Assembly: GCF_030445035.2 (NCBI RefSeq)
Contig: NC_092216.1
Span: 17,485,405 to 17,549,404, forward strand
DNA from: Dasypus novemcinctus
Lineage: Eukaryota > Chordata > Mammalia > Cingulata > Dasypodidae
Reading direction: 5' to 3'
Length of the DNA stretch: 64,000 bases
The notes beneath the pieces are model-generated. The model saw only the letters and a program-made list of their open reading frames with translations. It ran no database searches and was not told the origin of the DNA. This document shows, one piece after another, positions 1 to 11,223 of this stretch. How positions within the stretch are numbered: the first letter of the stretch is position 1; every line of letters starts with the position of its first letter. The position numbers were made by a program, and so were the translations under genes.

Positions 1-471
1 TGGTGATTATGTGGGTTTGTACAGTTGCTGAAACTTAACATATTAAGGGCTGTACATTTTATTATATATTGTTTATGTTTAATGCAAAAAGTTCAGAAAA
101 GCCCTCCCCAACAAAACAAAACAAAACAAAACCAAAAAAACGTACCCTTACTGCAGTTCCAAGGGGAATGGCCGCGGGCGAGGGTCGTGGGAGGAAGTCA
201 TAGCTAGGGAAGGAGGCAGTCCTAGTTGTGAGAGGGAGTGATGCAGGAGGAAAGAGGTCCTGTTGAGGAAAAGGGATGGGTGCAACCACACACAGAGGTC
301 TTGGGTTAATATTGATTCTATTGGTAGTTTTGTCATCCTTCATACTGCTTATTTAGGTGGATACATTCAGCACATGAAGTCCTATGTACACTTTTGCACC
401 CTCACCGGGAACTCAGAGACTGCCTTTCGTGCATAATTAGTAGCATACAGACCCCCACACACATTTGTAAG
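1..471. other. No gene recognised; flank of TSPY-like relic
   Basis: No coding similarity recognised. There is a short A-rich run near 105-135 and a GC-richer patch at 165-290. By position this could include remnants of the first exon or promoter of the TSPY-like relic that follows, but nothing in the sequence proves it. Confidence 0.4.
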
Positions 472-1597
472 GTAGAGCTCAGGATCTCAGGAAATAGATT
501 TTCCAAGTGTAAGAGCAGATAGCTATCTGGGAACAGAAAGCCAAGGAAACAGTAGACGAAAGGTAGTCTATGATGAAGGATCTTGATTGAAGGAGACCAT
601 CCAGCAATGCCAAGAAATCTGGGAGGTGCACTACCCACTTCTCATTGTTCTGTAGATGTACACTGCTTGCATCTATCCCTTCCATTCCTAGCATGTTAAG
701 GCTTCTTGACCCAGTGCAGATTTTGAACCACCGTCAAATGTCAGCCATCATCACTGACCAAGATGTGGACATGCTCAGCTACATCATCAATTTGGAGATA
801 AGTCTGGGAGCATCAGCCCTCTCGGATGAGCTAGCTCTTGAGGGCAAGTAGTACTGATTCAGAACCAAATCAGGAAAAGGCTTGTTCCATAGAGAGGGGT
901 CACCTTTCTCTACCTTTCCCTGTCAGGTGGAAGACTTCAGCTATCCCAGGAAGAGCTGCAAGATCACATTTTCCTTTCGGAGCAACCCCTACTTTGAAAA
1001 TGAAGCAATCATTAAGATTTACGACATTACCATCACTGGTAAGAGGTGAGTTTCTGGATGGGACAGGCACGGAGGTGTTCAGGATCTTTTCCCACATCTT
1101 CCTCTTCTTCCAGGATACTGGGAATTTTACTCCACTCCAGGCCAATGGTTCCACACTTTTGAACACCAGGCCTACAACCGCAGCCACCATAGCACCAACT
1201 TTAAGCTTTTTAACTTGTTCTCTGACCACAACTTTGCAGAATCTAATAGGATTGCTGAGGTGAGGCCATCATGGGGAGCATAAGAAATGGCCTTGGAGGG
1301 CCTCCCAGCTACTTGGGTAGTGGGAATAGGGTCCATACCCTGGTTCCACCATGCTCTTTCCACTACCAGATCATCTGTGAGGATCTCTGGCTGAATCCCC
1401 TGCAATACTACCCAAGGATGGAAGAGGCAAGAAGAGGGAACAGAGAGGCAAACAGGTGAGAATGGGATGCAGTGGGGGTTAAATCTGTGTGCCAGCTGCC
1501 TGGAACCCTCGGTTCTCTAGTGAAGGAATTAAGGGTAAGAGAGAAACGGTGAGTAACCCCAGGTCTTCAGGGAGGTATTCCAAGATAGGAACAGTGG
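472..1597 (+). pseudogene. TSPY: TSPY-like (NAP/SET domain) multi-exon relic
   Basis: TSPY proteins are testis-expressed members of the NAP/SET histone-chaperone family, Y-linked in other mammals. Seen: an open exon ending at 797 (encodes ...SAIITDQDVDMLSYIINLE), then exons 927-1038 (VEDFSYPRKSCKITFSFRSN), 1114-1260 (ends HNFAESNRIAE) and 1370-1455 (IICEDLWLNPLQYYPRMEE). They join in phase across introns of 129, 75 and 109 bp; such short introns fit TSPY. The NAP-fold landmarks NPYFEN, FSDHNFA and DLWLNPLQYY are present. A possible last exon starts after the AG at 1518-1519 and stays open to a TAG near 1595. Lesions: the donor after 797 reads ATAAGT rather than GTAAGT. The upstream block 472-622 resembles the end of TSPY exon 1 only with stops and shifts, and no start codon is visible. 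I infer a pseudogene. The related X-linked TSPX is less likely, because the C-terminal half reads like TSPY. Confidence 0.85.
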
Positions 1598-2374
1598 AGT
1601 AGTGTAATCCAAACAAAGTTGTCACTGGAGAAGCTTAATCCAGCTAGAGAGCATGTCCAGCCAAATACACTTAGATGCAGAGATAATCTTCTCCACTCCT
1701 AAGCGTAGTAACATGGGCATCAGCCCCAGCCCCAGCTCCAACATTTTGGTTTTGCTCACCCTAAGATTCTTCAGTAGCCTTCCCTTAAAAGTGTATAAAT
1801 CCTTAGGGAAGTACTCCCTCCAGTGTCCCATCAGGTATGTTTTTTAATCTTCAGAGTATTCCTGATTTTCATATCCATTTCTTTGTTGTGAACAGCCATA
1901 CAAATACAGGTCGTATCACATGGACAGTGAGGGCCATTTTGAACTTAAGAGTTAGAATTTAAAGACATCACAAGTAGTAAATGGAATAGGCATTGCGTGA
2001 TCTAGAGAGTTAAGACCCGCTCTTAAACATCATTTAATAAATTCCATTTTTTATATTTCTTCGTCTGTGTGTGTGCATGTGTGCGTTTTCCAGGGAACTC
2101 TGTCCTCTTGACCTGTAGACAATCGAGCAGCAAACTTAACACAAATAGGACAAGACCACTTCAGCTATAGGAGATGAATTGACAACTTCGTTCTTTTGCA
2201 AACCTGAGACAGGAAGGAAGGAATAAATGGTGAAAAAACAAAGAATGAGTTTGGATAAAATTGGAATGACACTAGTAAAAGAGAAATAAACACTGCCAAG
2301 TGTGTCACTCTGCATGTGTGTTTGTATGCTAGGTGAGAAGTGCCCTCAATGACAGCACAGCTCGTCAGTTTAGG
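1598..2374. other. Non-coding, nothing recognised
   Basis: 3' flank of the TSPY-like relic. Moderately AT-rich with a short GT-rich stretch near 2063-2085. No exon, RNA gene or clear repeat seen. Confidence 0.4.
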
Positions 2375-2704
2375 CCAGGGGTTCTTAATGAGGGGTTCTT
2401 AATCAGAGCATCCATGAGCTTGAACTTATCTTTATTTTCTCTGACCTGTACCTGAAATTCAGCATTTCCTTCACTTTTGAATATATGCAGTAGATTACAG
2501 TAGTGTTCATCTCATGTCACATGACAGGTGTTTCATAAGTTGAAAAATCACTAATAATTGTGCTTACTTTGAAATTACCATAGTTGTTAGACATGACACT
2601 TGTTGAGTGTCTTAAAACTCTCTGATGCTACATTTTGAGGAGGCGTCCATGATTTTCACCTGACTGGCCAAGGGGTCCATGGAACACAAAAAGTTAAGAA
2701 TTCC
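2375..2704. mobile_element. Short DNA-transposon-like element (hAT-type MITE)
   Basis: The ends are imperfect inverted repeats: GGGGTTCTTAA near 2378 and, reverse-complemented, GGAATTCTTAA at the far end. The block near 2660-2690 (CTTGGCC / CCATGGA type, antisense) resembles a common old mammalian non-autonomous DNA transposon. Non-coding. The family name is not certain. Confidence 0.4.
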
Positions 2705-3639
2705 GTTTTAGTCTTTTTTAAATTGCTGCATAAAAATAGCTTATCTGTGGAAAGCAGAGTCTCTAATGTTGGAGTGACGGGGTATAGCAGCCATGGAATT
2801 ATAATTTGGGGCATAGTGGTTCCTACCATTTCATGGATTAGGAATGATGAGAGAAGAGAGAGGCCAATTAATTTTGGGTTATCATTTTTACAAGGGGAAG
2901 AGCAGACAAAAGCTATAGTGAACAAGCGGCTCACAGGTTGTTAAAACCTTTATGTGCTTAATTGTTGATGTTTCACCTAATATTCTTTCATCTTGAATAT
3001 TCTTATGAAAATGAACAAAATACAAGATGGAGGAAATCTTAAAACTTCACTTCTAAACAAAATGTTTTCCAAATCTATTAATAACATAGTTCTAAATAGG
3101 GCAAATTGTCAAGATCAGTGTTCCTGAACAATAGTTTGGGCAATGCAATGTATTTAAAGATTACCGAGTCAGTCTCTGAAATTTGGATTAATGTGAACAC
3201 AGGTAGATTTTGTTAATTAGTTATTTCTGAAATATTGTTGCATAACAAACAACTTCAAGAATGTCAGCAGCTTACAACAAAAATACGTTACGTGCTAATG
3301 ATGCATTTTTATTTATGTGGCTGCATCAATAGGTGATAATAGGTGCATCAATAGTGTGTCAGCATGTATGTGTTAAGTATAGCAAGTTCATTCTCAAAAC
3401 TGAGTCTGATCTCAAATACCTGGATAAAATGCATACTGCTGAGTGCCACCTGCAGAGATACTGACTCAGTTCAGCTGGCGTGAGGCCCAGCACTTTATTG
3501 TTATAATGAGGTGAGTATAATGCAGGTGATTTATGCAGAGCAGACTTTTAGAAACAATGGGATAATTGCTGGAATATGCTCTGGGGCCAGGCTACTGGTG
3601 TTTCAGTTCTAGGCTTAGGCAAGTAAACTTGCCTCTCTC
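2705..3639. other. Non-coding, possible ancient repeat debris
   Basis: No gene seen. Around 3215-3300 the phrase with GTTGCATAACAAACAACTTCA and CAGCTTACAACAAAAATA resembles an old mammalian dispersed repeat, but too little is left to name it. Confidence 0.3.
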
Positions 3640-4200
3640 TTTATTTTTTTTAATGTTACATTCAAAAAGTGTAAGAGGTTCCCAAAATTCCCGCAACCCC
3701 CTCACGCCACTCCTCCCACATCAACAACCTCTTTCATCACCATGGGACAGTCACTGCATTTGGTGAATACATTTTGGAGCACTGCTGCACCACATGGATA
3801 ATGGTTTACATTATAGTTTACACTCTCCCCCAGTCCACCCAGTGGGCCATGGCAGAACATATAATGTCCAGCATCTGTCCCTGCAGTACCACCCAGGACA
3901 ACTCCAAGTCCTGATATATCATATATCTTCTTCCCTCTCCCTACCCTCATATATCTTTTTCCCTCTCCCTACCCTCAGCAGCTACCATGGCCTCTCTCTC
4001 CACATTAATGCCACAATTTCTTCCTTTACTAATCTCAATATTTCCATAGTAGAATATCAGTAAGTCCACTCTAATCCACACTCTGTTCCTCCATCCTGTG
4101 GATCCTGGGATGGTTATATCCAAGCCACCTCTGTATCAAGATGAGGGTTAGATTTCACATGGATGCAGACTTGCAACTCCTACACTCTGGATTATTGGAC
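3640..4200 (-). mobile_element. Xenarthran L1 3' UTR fragment, antisense
   Basis: Begins with a T-rich run followed by AATGTTACATTCAAAAAGT and a C-rich block. On the minus strand this is the poly-A end of the L1 3' UTR found many times in this window (15771-17182, 17490-18650, 35575-36340, 58911-59305). The shared internal order (C-rich block, CACTGCATTTGGTGAATAC, GTCCACCCAGTGGGCCATGG) supports common origin. Non-coding and 5'-truncated. Confidence 0.75.
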
Positions 4201-4289
4201 TAAACTTGCCTCTCTTAAACTGAGTCCTCTCATCTCTGAAAAATGAACCATAATAATACCTGCCTTGTGAGGTGGCTGTGAGGATTAAA

Positions 4290-4500
4290 TGAGTTCATGC
4301 ATTTAAAATGTGTCTACAATGTAAACTTTAATCCGTGCATAGTGGCAATGCTCCAAAGCATGTTCATCAATTGCAATGAATGTACCACACTAATGAAGGA
4401 CATTGTTTATGTGGGAAAACGTGGCAGGTGTGGGGAGTGGGTCATATGCCAATCCCCTATTTCTTATGTACCATTTATGTGACCTAAGTATCTTTTTAAA
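4290..4500 (+). mobile_element. L1 3' end, sense, first of two
   Basis: Contains the block CAATGCTCCAAAGCATGTTCATCAATTG, then GTGGGAAAACGTGGCAGG, and ends TATCTTTTTAAA. This is an L1 3'-terminal subfamily, also seen at 12100-12345 and 25678-25830. A second, diverged copy follows directly. Confidence 0.6.
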
Positions 4501-4529
4501 AAAAGCAGTTGTAATATGATGGCCTTTTC

Positions 4530-4815
4530 AGGACATTGGAATTGTCCTTAATGATGTTGTAGTGACAGATACAGGCCATTTTGCCATAACTTATAAAAAT
4601 GTGTGGCAGAGATTTTAAACTATGATGTAAACTATAAACCACACTTAATAGTGTCCTCCAGTATGTGTTCATCAATTGTAAGAAAAGTACCACGCGAATG
4701 AAGGATGTTGTTAATGTGGGAAAGTGTGGGAGGGGTAGCGACTGGGAAATATGGGAATTGTCTGCATTCATTCATTTATGTAACATATATGTAATCTAAG
4801 TATCTTTTAAAAGGT
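4530..4815 (+). mobile_element. L1 3' end, sense, second of two
   Basis: Diverged copy of the preceding element: GTGTTCATCAATTGTA, GTGGGAAAGTGTGGGAGGGG and a TATCTTTTAAAA end. The two lie head-to-tail, either from independent insertions into the same A-rich tail or from tandem duplication. Confidence 0.6.
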
Positions 4816-7360
4816 ATGTCTCAAAAAATGCAGGAAATGTAGATTCCTGAGAGGAGGTGGTAAAGGTGCCATTGATCTTGGTAACTAATGGAAAGGGGAT
4901 CTATAGGAAAGAAAGAGATTGGCTCATAATTGCCTGGGCTCAGCTGAATTCCTTGTTTTACTCAGGCCTCTCCATTGGGGATAGAAGGTGGAATGGCAAG
5001 TATGCAGATGCAAGGTTGTCCCCAGGGTATTCCTAGTGATGACACCAGGTATTTTACCTCTGTTAATAGCTCTCTTGTCTACAGGCAGGCTTAAGTGTTG
5101 TGCCAAGCCCAGCAGTAGGTGGTTCATAGGAAAATGTGGGGTCTCTATGCCCTCTGTGAATACACTTCTTGGCCATGAAACCCTCTATTAGAAGTCTCCT
5201 ACTTATTGTACGGTGCACCACACAGTTGCTATCACAACCAGTGCTTGTGCATCTGGTGGTCCTGTCCTTTCCTATGTCGTCATTTAATAATGCATTAAAT
5301 TCAAAGAATGGGACGGTCTCCTGCAGAAAGACCCACACCTGGGAAAACTCCCTCAGCAAGGGCAGACACTTCAGCTCTTCCTCCCTGAGAGTGTAATATC
5401 CTCCCAGAAGCAACTCTAGTCCATGGGAACAACAAAGGGGAGACCCTGCCCATAACTGTAAATGGATATTCATTGTTTCACCCAGGAACTCCTCCCCATG
5501 ATCAGGTAAGAGTCCACATGAGCATCTCTGTCATCGCCATAACTATATTGACATTGCTGGCTCTATATCGACTCTGTCCCCCCTGCTAATTTTATGGCAG
5601 ACTTAATGTTGTGTATCACAGCAGCACTGTCAAGGCACAGGATTTGATATCAGAATTCATGGATCTTCCCTGCCCCTCAAGCATTAGATATCACCTCCTC
5701 TATGGATTTGACATTCTAGAAGATGCCGTGGCCCCCTTTTTAAGGGGGGAAGCTTAAACTCTAGAAAAGAAGCCTAGATCAGCTTTGGCTGCTGTTCCTA
5801 TCACTCACCCCACAGATGGGACTGACAGAGGCCTTTCCAGTTCCAGAACTTTAGATTTCAAGGGGCCCTTACAGTTCTTATCATGCTACTGATATGGGCT
5901 ATGTTTGGGGGCTGTGTGTTTCTTCATGAATATCTGCGCTGTTTGTGTAAACTTGCTAAAACTTAAAATTCCAGCAGAAGCCATGTGTGCATGCAAACAG
6001 TAAAAACTGCAGCCCCACCTATGGCCAATGGTTCTGGTGCTGTACAAAGGAGAAAGAGACTAGAGTTTATATGCTTGGTATCTGCCCATCCATTTCAAGT
6101 ATTACAAAAAAAAAAGGAAAAGAAATAAAAAGAAAGACCAAAACACCCATGACTTATACTGCCAAGAAATTCCAATTCACATCCCTTGAAGCATAGAGGG
6201 GGTTGAGGGATTATTCAAGCAGAACCCACTTGTCTGTTCAGGGACAAGAAGTCTGGGGTTTATACAGGCAACGAGTGCACATCCTAGATAGGGAAGGATG
6301 CCTGGAAAAGGATATGAGCTAAACAGGGTCCATATAACCGGAAAGTTGTGGCCATATACATGCAGAAGGATTCCAGCGTTTTTATACTTGGAAAGCCCAC
6401 GTAGATCTATACTTTAGGGAAAAAGAAAAGGATCACTCACACATGTCAAATATGCAGCTTCTCTAAAAACAGTCTTCTGTTAAATGTGTTAATATGCAAA
6501 CATCATACAACCCAGCAATTGCAGCCTGGAGCTTACCCTGGAGATGTGAAAACCTGTGTTTCCATCAATCTGCACAGGCATACCATAGCAACTTCTTCTT
6601 TAAAAGCCAAACACTGGAAAGAACTCCAAGATTCTTGAATGGTGACTGTTTAAAAGTGCCACGGCACCTAATGTCATGGAAGAGTAATCAGCAAGGAAAG
6701 GGATTAACATATTGACCCCTTAGTCCCACAGCCGGCAACCTCACTTTGGAAATTCAGTTAAGCAGGTGAGCAGAGCTTAAAGTGGCCATTTGTGCTGCGT
6801 CTCCAGGGGCTGAGGATGACTCTGCATAGAACAGTGCCAAGGGACCAGATGAAATGCCCCATGTTACAGATGATGCGTGACTCCATGTTTATTAAATCCT
6901 GTGTCGGGCAAAATGATGGAATTTAGATGTTTTCATGTCCCACTGTTAAGGGTAGGACGGGAAGCAGGTGATACGGCTCTTTGCTGCGGTATGTGCCACG
7001 TACCACAGCACTACTGTAACCTACTAATAGTAGGCGAATCTGTGTGTGGGTGTGTAAGGAGGATGGGGCAGGAATTCCCGGAATTTCCAGTGGAAATTTT
7101 CTGAAAACGTTTCTAAAAACAGCTTTTATGTCTAAGTCGGGGGTGGGGGTGGGGGGGCTTGAGGTGGTGAAAATGTCCTGTGGTTGTGGTATTGTGCTAG
7201 AGTTTTTCTTTTAACCAGATATTACCTGTGGGAGACAGTAACGGGTCCGACGGCTTTGGATTCGCTCACTGGCGCACGTGAATCCACAAGGAGGTGACCA
7301 TAGAGTTAATTAAACGAAAACAATACATCTGAACTGCTGGCGTTCGCTGAGGCTGCAGTG
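4816..7360. other. Mostly unique non-coding DNA, no gene recognised
   Basis: No recognisable exon or repeat family. A minus-strand frame of 136 codons lies at 5063-5473, but I cannot relate it to any family. Between 6230 and 6440 the motif GGGTTTATAC and relatives recur loosely. From about 7130 the sequence becomes G-rich and leads into the GC-rich island that holds the PCED1-like relic. Confidence 0.4.
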
Positions 7361-7689
7361 TACTTCCCATCGCTGCTTGGAAATCCTGGCAGCAGACGGG
7401 AACCCAGTCAGCGTTCCCCTTAACAAAGACAGTCCTCCCTCAAGCTCCAGGACAGCAACTCGTGGCTCTGCAGGAGAACCAGGCAACAAGAGAGCAATTC
7501 CCCAGAAGAGGAGGCAAGCGCTCCAGGAGCAGCCTGCAACAAGGAAGGCACTGAGACCTAGGAGTGGGCCTCGCCCTTCCCGCGCCGTCTAACCTCGCCC
7601 TTACTTCCTGGCCTCAGCGGTCAGACCTCCTACTGCGAGGCAGGCTGGGCGCAAGGCCATCCGCCCTCAGCCTCCGTGGCCTCCCTACG

Positions 7690-8560
7690 AGCCTGCGACG
7701 TCCCGCAGCTGCTGTATAACAAGTTTGGGGTGTAACGGGCGACTCGGTCCAGAGTCAGTGTACAAGCACCCGGTAACGGTGCTCCTGCTGCAGAAGGACT
7801 GCCTGCTCTCTCAGGCAGCTGGAGGCCAAGGGCGAGCGGAGCTTTGAGCCGGACAGGCGGCTGGAAGGCTGCAGGCGGGGCCGCTTGCACCACGGGACCC
7901 ACTACCGCGAGGTCCGCCAGGTCCGCTCTGGCCGCCACCGGGTACGCTTCTTCTTCCTCACCGCGTGTGCGCCCGGTGCGCGGAGAGCGTCCTGGACCAC
8001 CTGCGACGGGGCGAGCACGCCCCCGACGTGGCCGTCATGAGCGCCTGCCTCTGGGACCTGTCCAGGTACGGCCGGGGGTCCTGGCGGAGCTACAGGGAGA
8101 CCCTGCGGAGGGTGTTGGGTGGTCTGAGCCGCGTGCTGCCCGCGCCCTGCCTGCTGGTGTGGACACCGCCGAGCCGCTGGCTCAGACTTGTCCGCGGGCT
8201 TTCTGCCGCGGGAGCGCTAGCCCGGGGCCGCCCGCCTGCGTCGTGGGAAGGCGTTGTGGAGGCCAACTTCTCCAGCGCCCTTGAGGCCCGCAGACGGGAT
8301 TCGAAGTGCTGACTTCCGCTTCCACTTCCCGCAGACCGCGCAGCACCGGCAGCAAGCCGGCGTGCGCTGGGACCAGCGAGCTCACGCCATCTCTCTCAGC
8401 TGCTGCTGGGCACCTGGCTGACGCCTGGGGCGTGGACCTCCCGTGCCGCGCGCGTGCGGGCAGGTGGATCCTGGACGGCGCGGCGAGGGGCCGTCGAGAA
8501 GGCGCAGCCGGCAGGGAGCCCCTAGACAGCCGACATGGACGCAGTGAACGCGCTGCACCT
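7690..8560 (+). pseudogene. PCED1-family (PC-esterase, FAM113) retropseudogene
   Basis: PCED1A/PCED1B are mammalian proteins with an SGNH/GDSL-like PC-esterase fold; their substrate is uncertain. Reading the plus strand across several frames shows PQLLYNKF near 7706, VTVLLLQKDCLLS near 7770, then SFEPDRRLEG, HHGTHYREVRQVRSG and VRFFFLT around 7840-7960. The longest stretch follows at about 8010-8160: DVAVMSACLWDLSRYGRGSW ahead of YRETLRRVL and LPAPCLLVW. RFHFPQTAQHRQQAGVRWDQ follows at about 8325. These blocks run in family order without introns, separated by at least three frame changes and an early stop, so this is a processed, dead copy. The surrounding 7360-8950 is unusually GC-rich, consistent with a GC-rich parent mRNA including UTRs. 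Whether the parent was PCED1A or PCED1B cannot be decided by eye. Confidence 0.8.
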
Positions 8561-10640
8561 CCCTTGCCGTCCAATCCCAGGTCTCTGGGCTCCCTGCGGC
8601 GCCCGGGCCGCCCAGGCCCCAGGCTAGACCAGGAACCCTCCACCCAGGCAAGGCACCTCTCTAACCTCCCACCTAATCCGCAGGGTCGGCCTGCATCTGG
8701 GGTCCTCATCACGCCGCACAGATGAAGCACGCGAATCCAGCTGCATGGCTGGAAGACACACCCCAGCAGGCCAGGTTCCCACAACTTCTGGTCCTCACAG
8801 CGACCGCCGAGTTCACGGGGGATCCCCAGGTGATCGCCCGCGTCCCTCGCCCTCCTCATGGAGAGGACGCGGCAGGCTTTCAGAGAGAAGTCCTGGGCGG
8901 GGCCAGAGGCAAAGCCTCGGAAGCCACACTTAGTCCAGTACCCTCCCGAAGTTGACAGGGCGTGCCTGCTGCCTGCCCTTCCCCTCCCCAGACGTTTTCT
9001 GAGTATCTGATGTTGTGGCCATTACCAGCCCTGCCACGACGGGGACCTTTTGCCCCTTGTTCTCACAAGTGGGCAGCCTGGCCAATCCTGTTTGCCGGTT
9101 GCCGTCCTCTTCCTTGAGAGAGAGTGGGACCTGCCTGGATCCCCACTGCCTTTCTCTTAGGATGCAAAAAATGAAAACAAAAAGCTCTTGCTGAAACACT
9201 GTGGCTGGCTTTGGGACGCCTTTCTGGGGCTGCACCCTGGGGCTTTGTCTCTATTTCATGGAAACTGCTTTGCTTTTCCATGGGCTTGAATATCCATTAG
9301 GCTTAGGACTAGGTGGGGCTCAGAGCAGTGCTGGGGTACCCACTAAATACGATGTCCAGAATGATTGCTGGGCTGGGGGTGTGGGCAGGAGCTACATAGA
9401 ACGTGTCGTTCTCTGTGCAAACTAGCAGGAGCTGAACCTCTTGGCCTCGTGGTTTCCTGGGGCTCTCAGAGCATCGCTGACACATCTAGGTATGCAGAAG
9501 ACATAAGTTTCAGTCTTCAGGTTACAGAGAAGAGAGGAGAGGCTGAGAGGTGAGTAAGTCTTGTTGACGGTCAAATAGCTGACCAGCAGCTCCATCAGGG
9601 TGTGTACCGTGGACTAGAAGTCCCTGCCTCCAGGTTACACTCGCCAATTCTAACAACACAGGGGTGTGCCCTGAGGAACACAATACCATGAGCTGAGGGT
9701 GGAGTCTGGCAAAAACCTAGGCAAGCCAGGTTTTTGATGGGTGACGCCTCTTGCAGATTACTCTAGCTTTTCAGTAATATCTGAACTGTGGAGATGGGAG
9801 TACTCCAATTCTGATGCTTTGGGATGGGTGTTCTAGAAAGACAAATGCATTTTATTGGTATACCCATTAATATTCTGCATGTACCTACACAGTTGCATGC
9901 CCACTGTGCTAAACAGCCATGCAGATAAGCTGTCAGTACCCTTTTGTTTGCCTCTATGATTTGGCCTTTTATAAGTGTGCAGGCCAGGATGCTAGGAGCA
10001 TCCATGATACAGGAGCCTAGGATAGAGCATAACCTCTAAAACTCACATCTAGATACAAGGCAAAAGCAGCCAGTGTCTGTACCACAGGGAGTGCCCAGGT
10101 CCACCCAAAGAGGAAATAGCTTAGAATAACAACCTAGAAAAACTCTCTCAGAGTCAAGAAATAAAGGTCCAGGGATTATAAAGTTTAGGAAGATTGCATT
10201 CATATGCAGGAGAATAGGTTCTAAGGGAACATCTTACAATGATGAAAGAAACGAAGCAATATTTGTTTTTAATTTTTTAAAAATTATTTTATTTTATTTC
10301 TTATTTGGCCTTGTTTTGGGGGAGATTTTGGACTGCAGATGGGTTGCAAATGTGCAGGGGAGGATTACTGGTGGGGGGCGGTGGTGGGGGTATGCCTCTA
10401 TGGAACATGAATGTGTTCAAGTGCTCATGGGTTGTTGTCTTGGTGGATGAGATCCTTACAATAACTGAAGGGATATTGGATGCCCACTCTGGGTACTTCT
10501 GCTTCTCTCTCTGATAGTGTGGCAAGAGTCCCTAGAGTACATGGGCAGTGCCTAGCAAAGGAGGACAGACCAATACACCAGCCTCTTGATATTGACGCTT
10601 GCAGTGATGAACCTTTTCTTGTGAAATGGAAACTTAGCCA
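8561..10640. other. GC-rich 3' flank of the retropseudogene, then non-coding
   Basis: 8561-8950 stays GC-rich and may hold the retrocopy's C-terminal or UTR remains; the long open minus-strand frame at 8182-8859 is a composition effect. 8950-10640 shows no recognisable gene. A T-rich block at 10265-10300 could be an old repeat tail. Confidence 0.4.
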
Positions 10641-10749
10641 GTGATACATATTGCCTAAGAGTTACCCTCTGAAAGCCTCCTTGTTGCTCAAATATGGCCT
10701 CCTGTTTGGCCAAACTCAGCATATAAACTCAGTATCTTCCCCCAGGCTG

Positions 10750-10755
10750 GTGCAT
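10750..10755. repeat. Target-site duplication, left (GTGCAT)
   Basis: GTGCAT directly before the LTR, against GTGAAT at 11218-11223 directly after it. One mismatch in six bases, as expected for an old insertion. Confidence 0.55.
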
Positions 10756-11217
10756 TGTTGCAAACTGAGGCATAGTGGTCTCACAGGGAGACACTGCTGT
10801 TTCCATGGCTACGCTTGCAACCTAAGGAATGCAGTAATTAAGAGTTCCTGGCAAATAGGATGAAGCTGTTAAAGGCTGAAAGAAAAGATGAGCACATACC
10901 TTTTGAAGTAAATAGAACACTTAGACTTTGTACCTTGAGATAAGATTTTTTTGAATTCCTTAGACTATGAGTAATGCTGATAGTTAAGTGCCTGTTGCTG
11001 CTTATTGTCATGTAGGCTAAGTGTTGCTGCTTGTCACATAGACTGGGGTATATAGACAGCCCCTTGTAAACAACAAATTGTCTGATGAGTCTCTACTAGC
11101 AGACACCCTGCTCCTAGCTCTCTCGTTCGTTCTTTTTCTTCCTTTCTTTCTTTTTATTTCACTCTCTTTTTTCTCTTTCTTTCATTCCCGATACCCTTCC
11201 GGTTCAAATCTCCAACA
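10756..11217 (+). repeat. Solo LTR
   Basis: 462 bp bounded by TGTTG...CAACA, a perfect 5-bp inverted end. It interrupts an L1 3' UTR and is flanked by GTGCAT/GTGAAT. It contains a TATA-like GTATATAGAC near 11047 and a long C/T-rich tract (11115-11185) in its last third. No internal retroviral genes are nearby, so it is the product of LTR-LTR recombination. A 6-bp duplication suits class II elements. Orientation is inferred from the TATA box. Confidence 0.7.
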
Positions 11218-11223
11218 GTGAAT
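11218..11223. repeat. Target-site duplication, right (GTGAAT)
   Basis: Right copy paired with GTGCAT at 10750-10755. Confidence 0.5.

Noticed and set aside
838..1263. 141-codon plus-strand ORF
   Set aside because: It runs through exons and introns of the TSPY-like relic in the wrong frame. The exon readings in other frames are the recognisable ones.
8182..8859. 225-codon minus-strand ORF
   Set aside because: Antisense to the PCED1-like relic in a GC-rich island, where stops are rare by composition. Arginine/proline-rich sequence with no recognisable domain.
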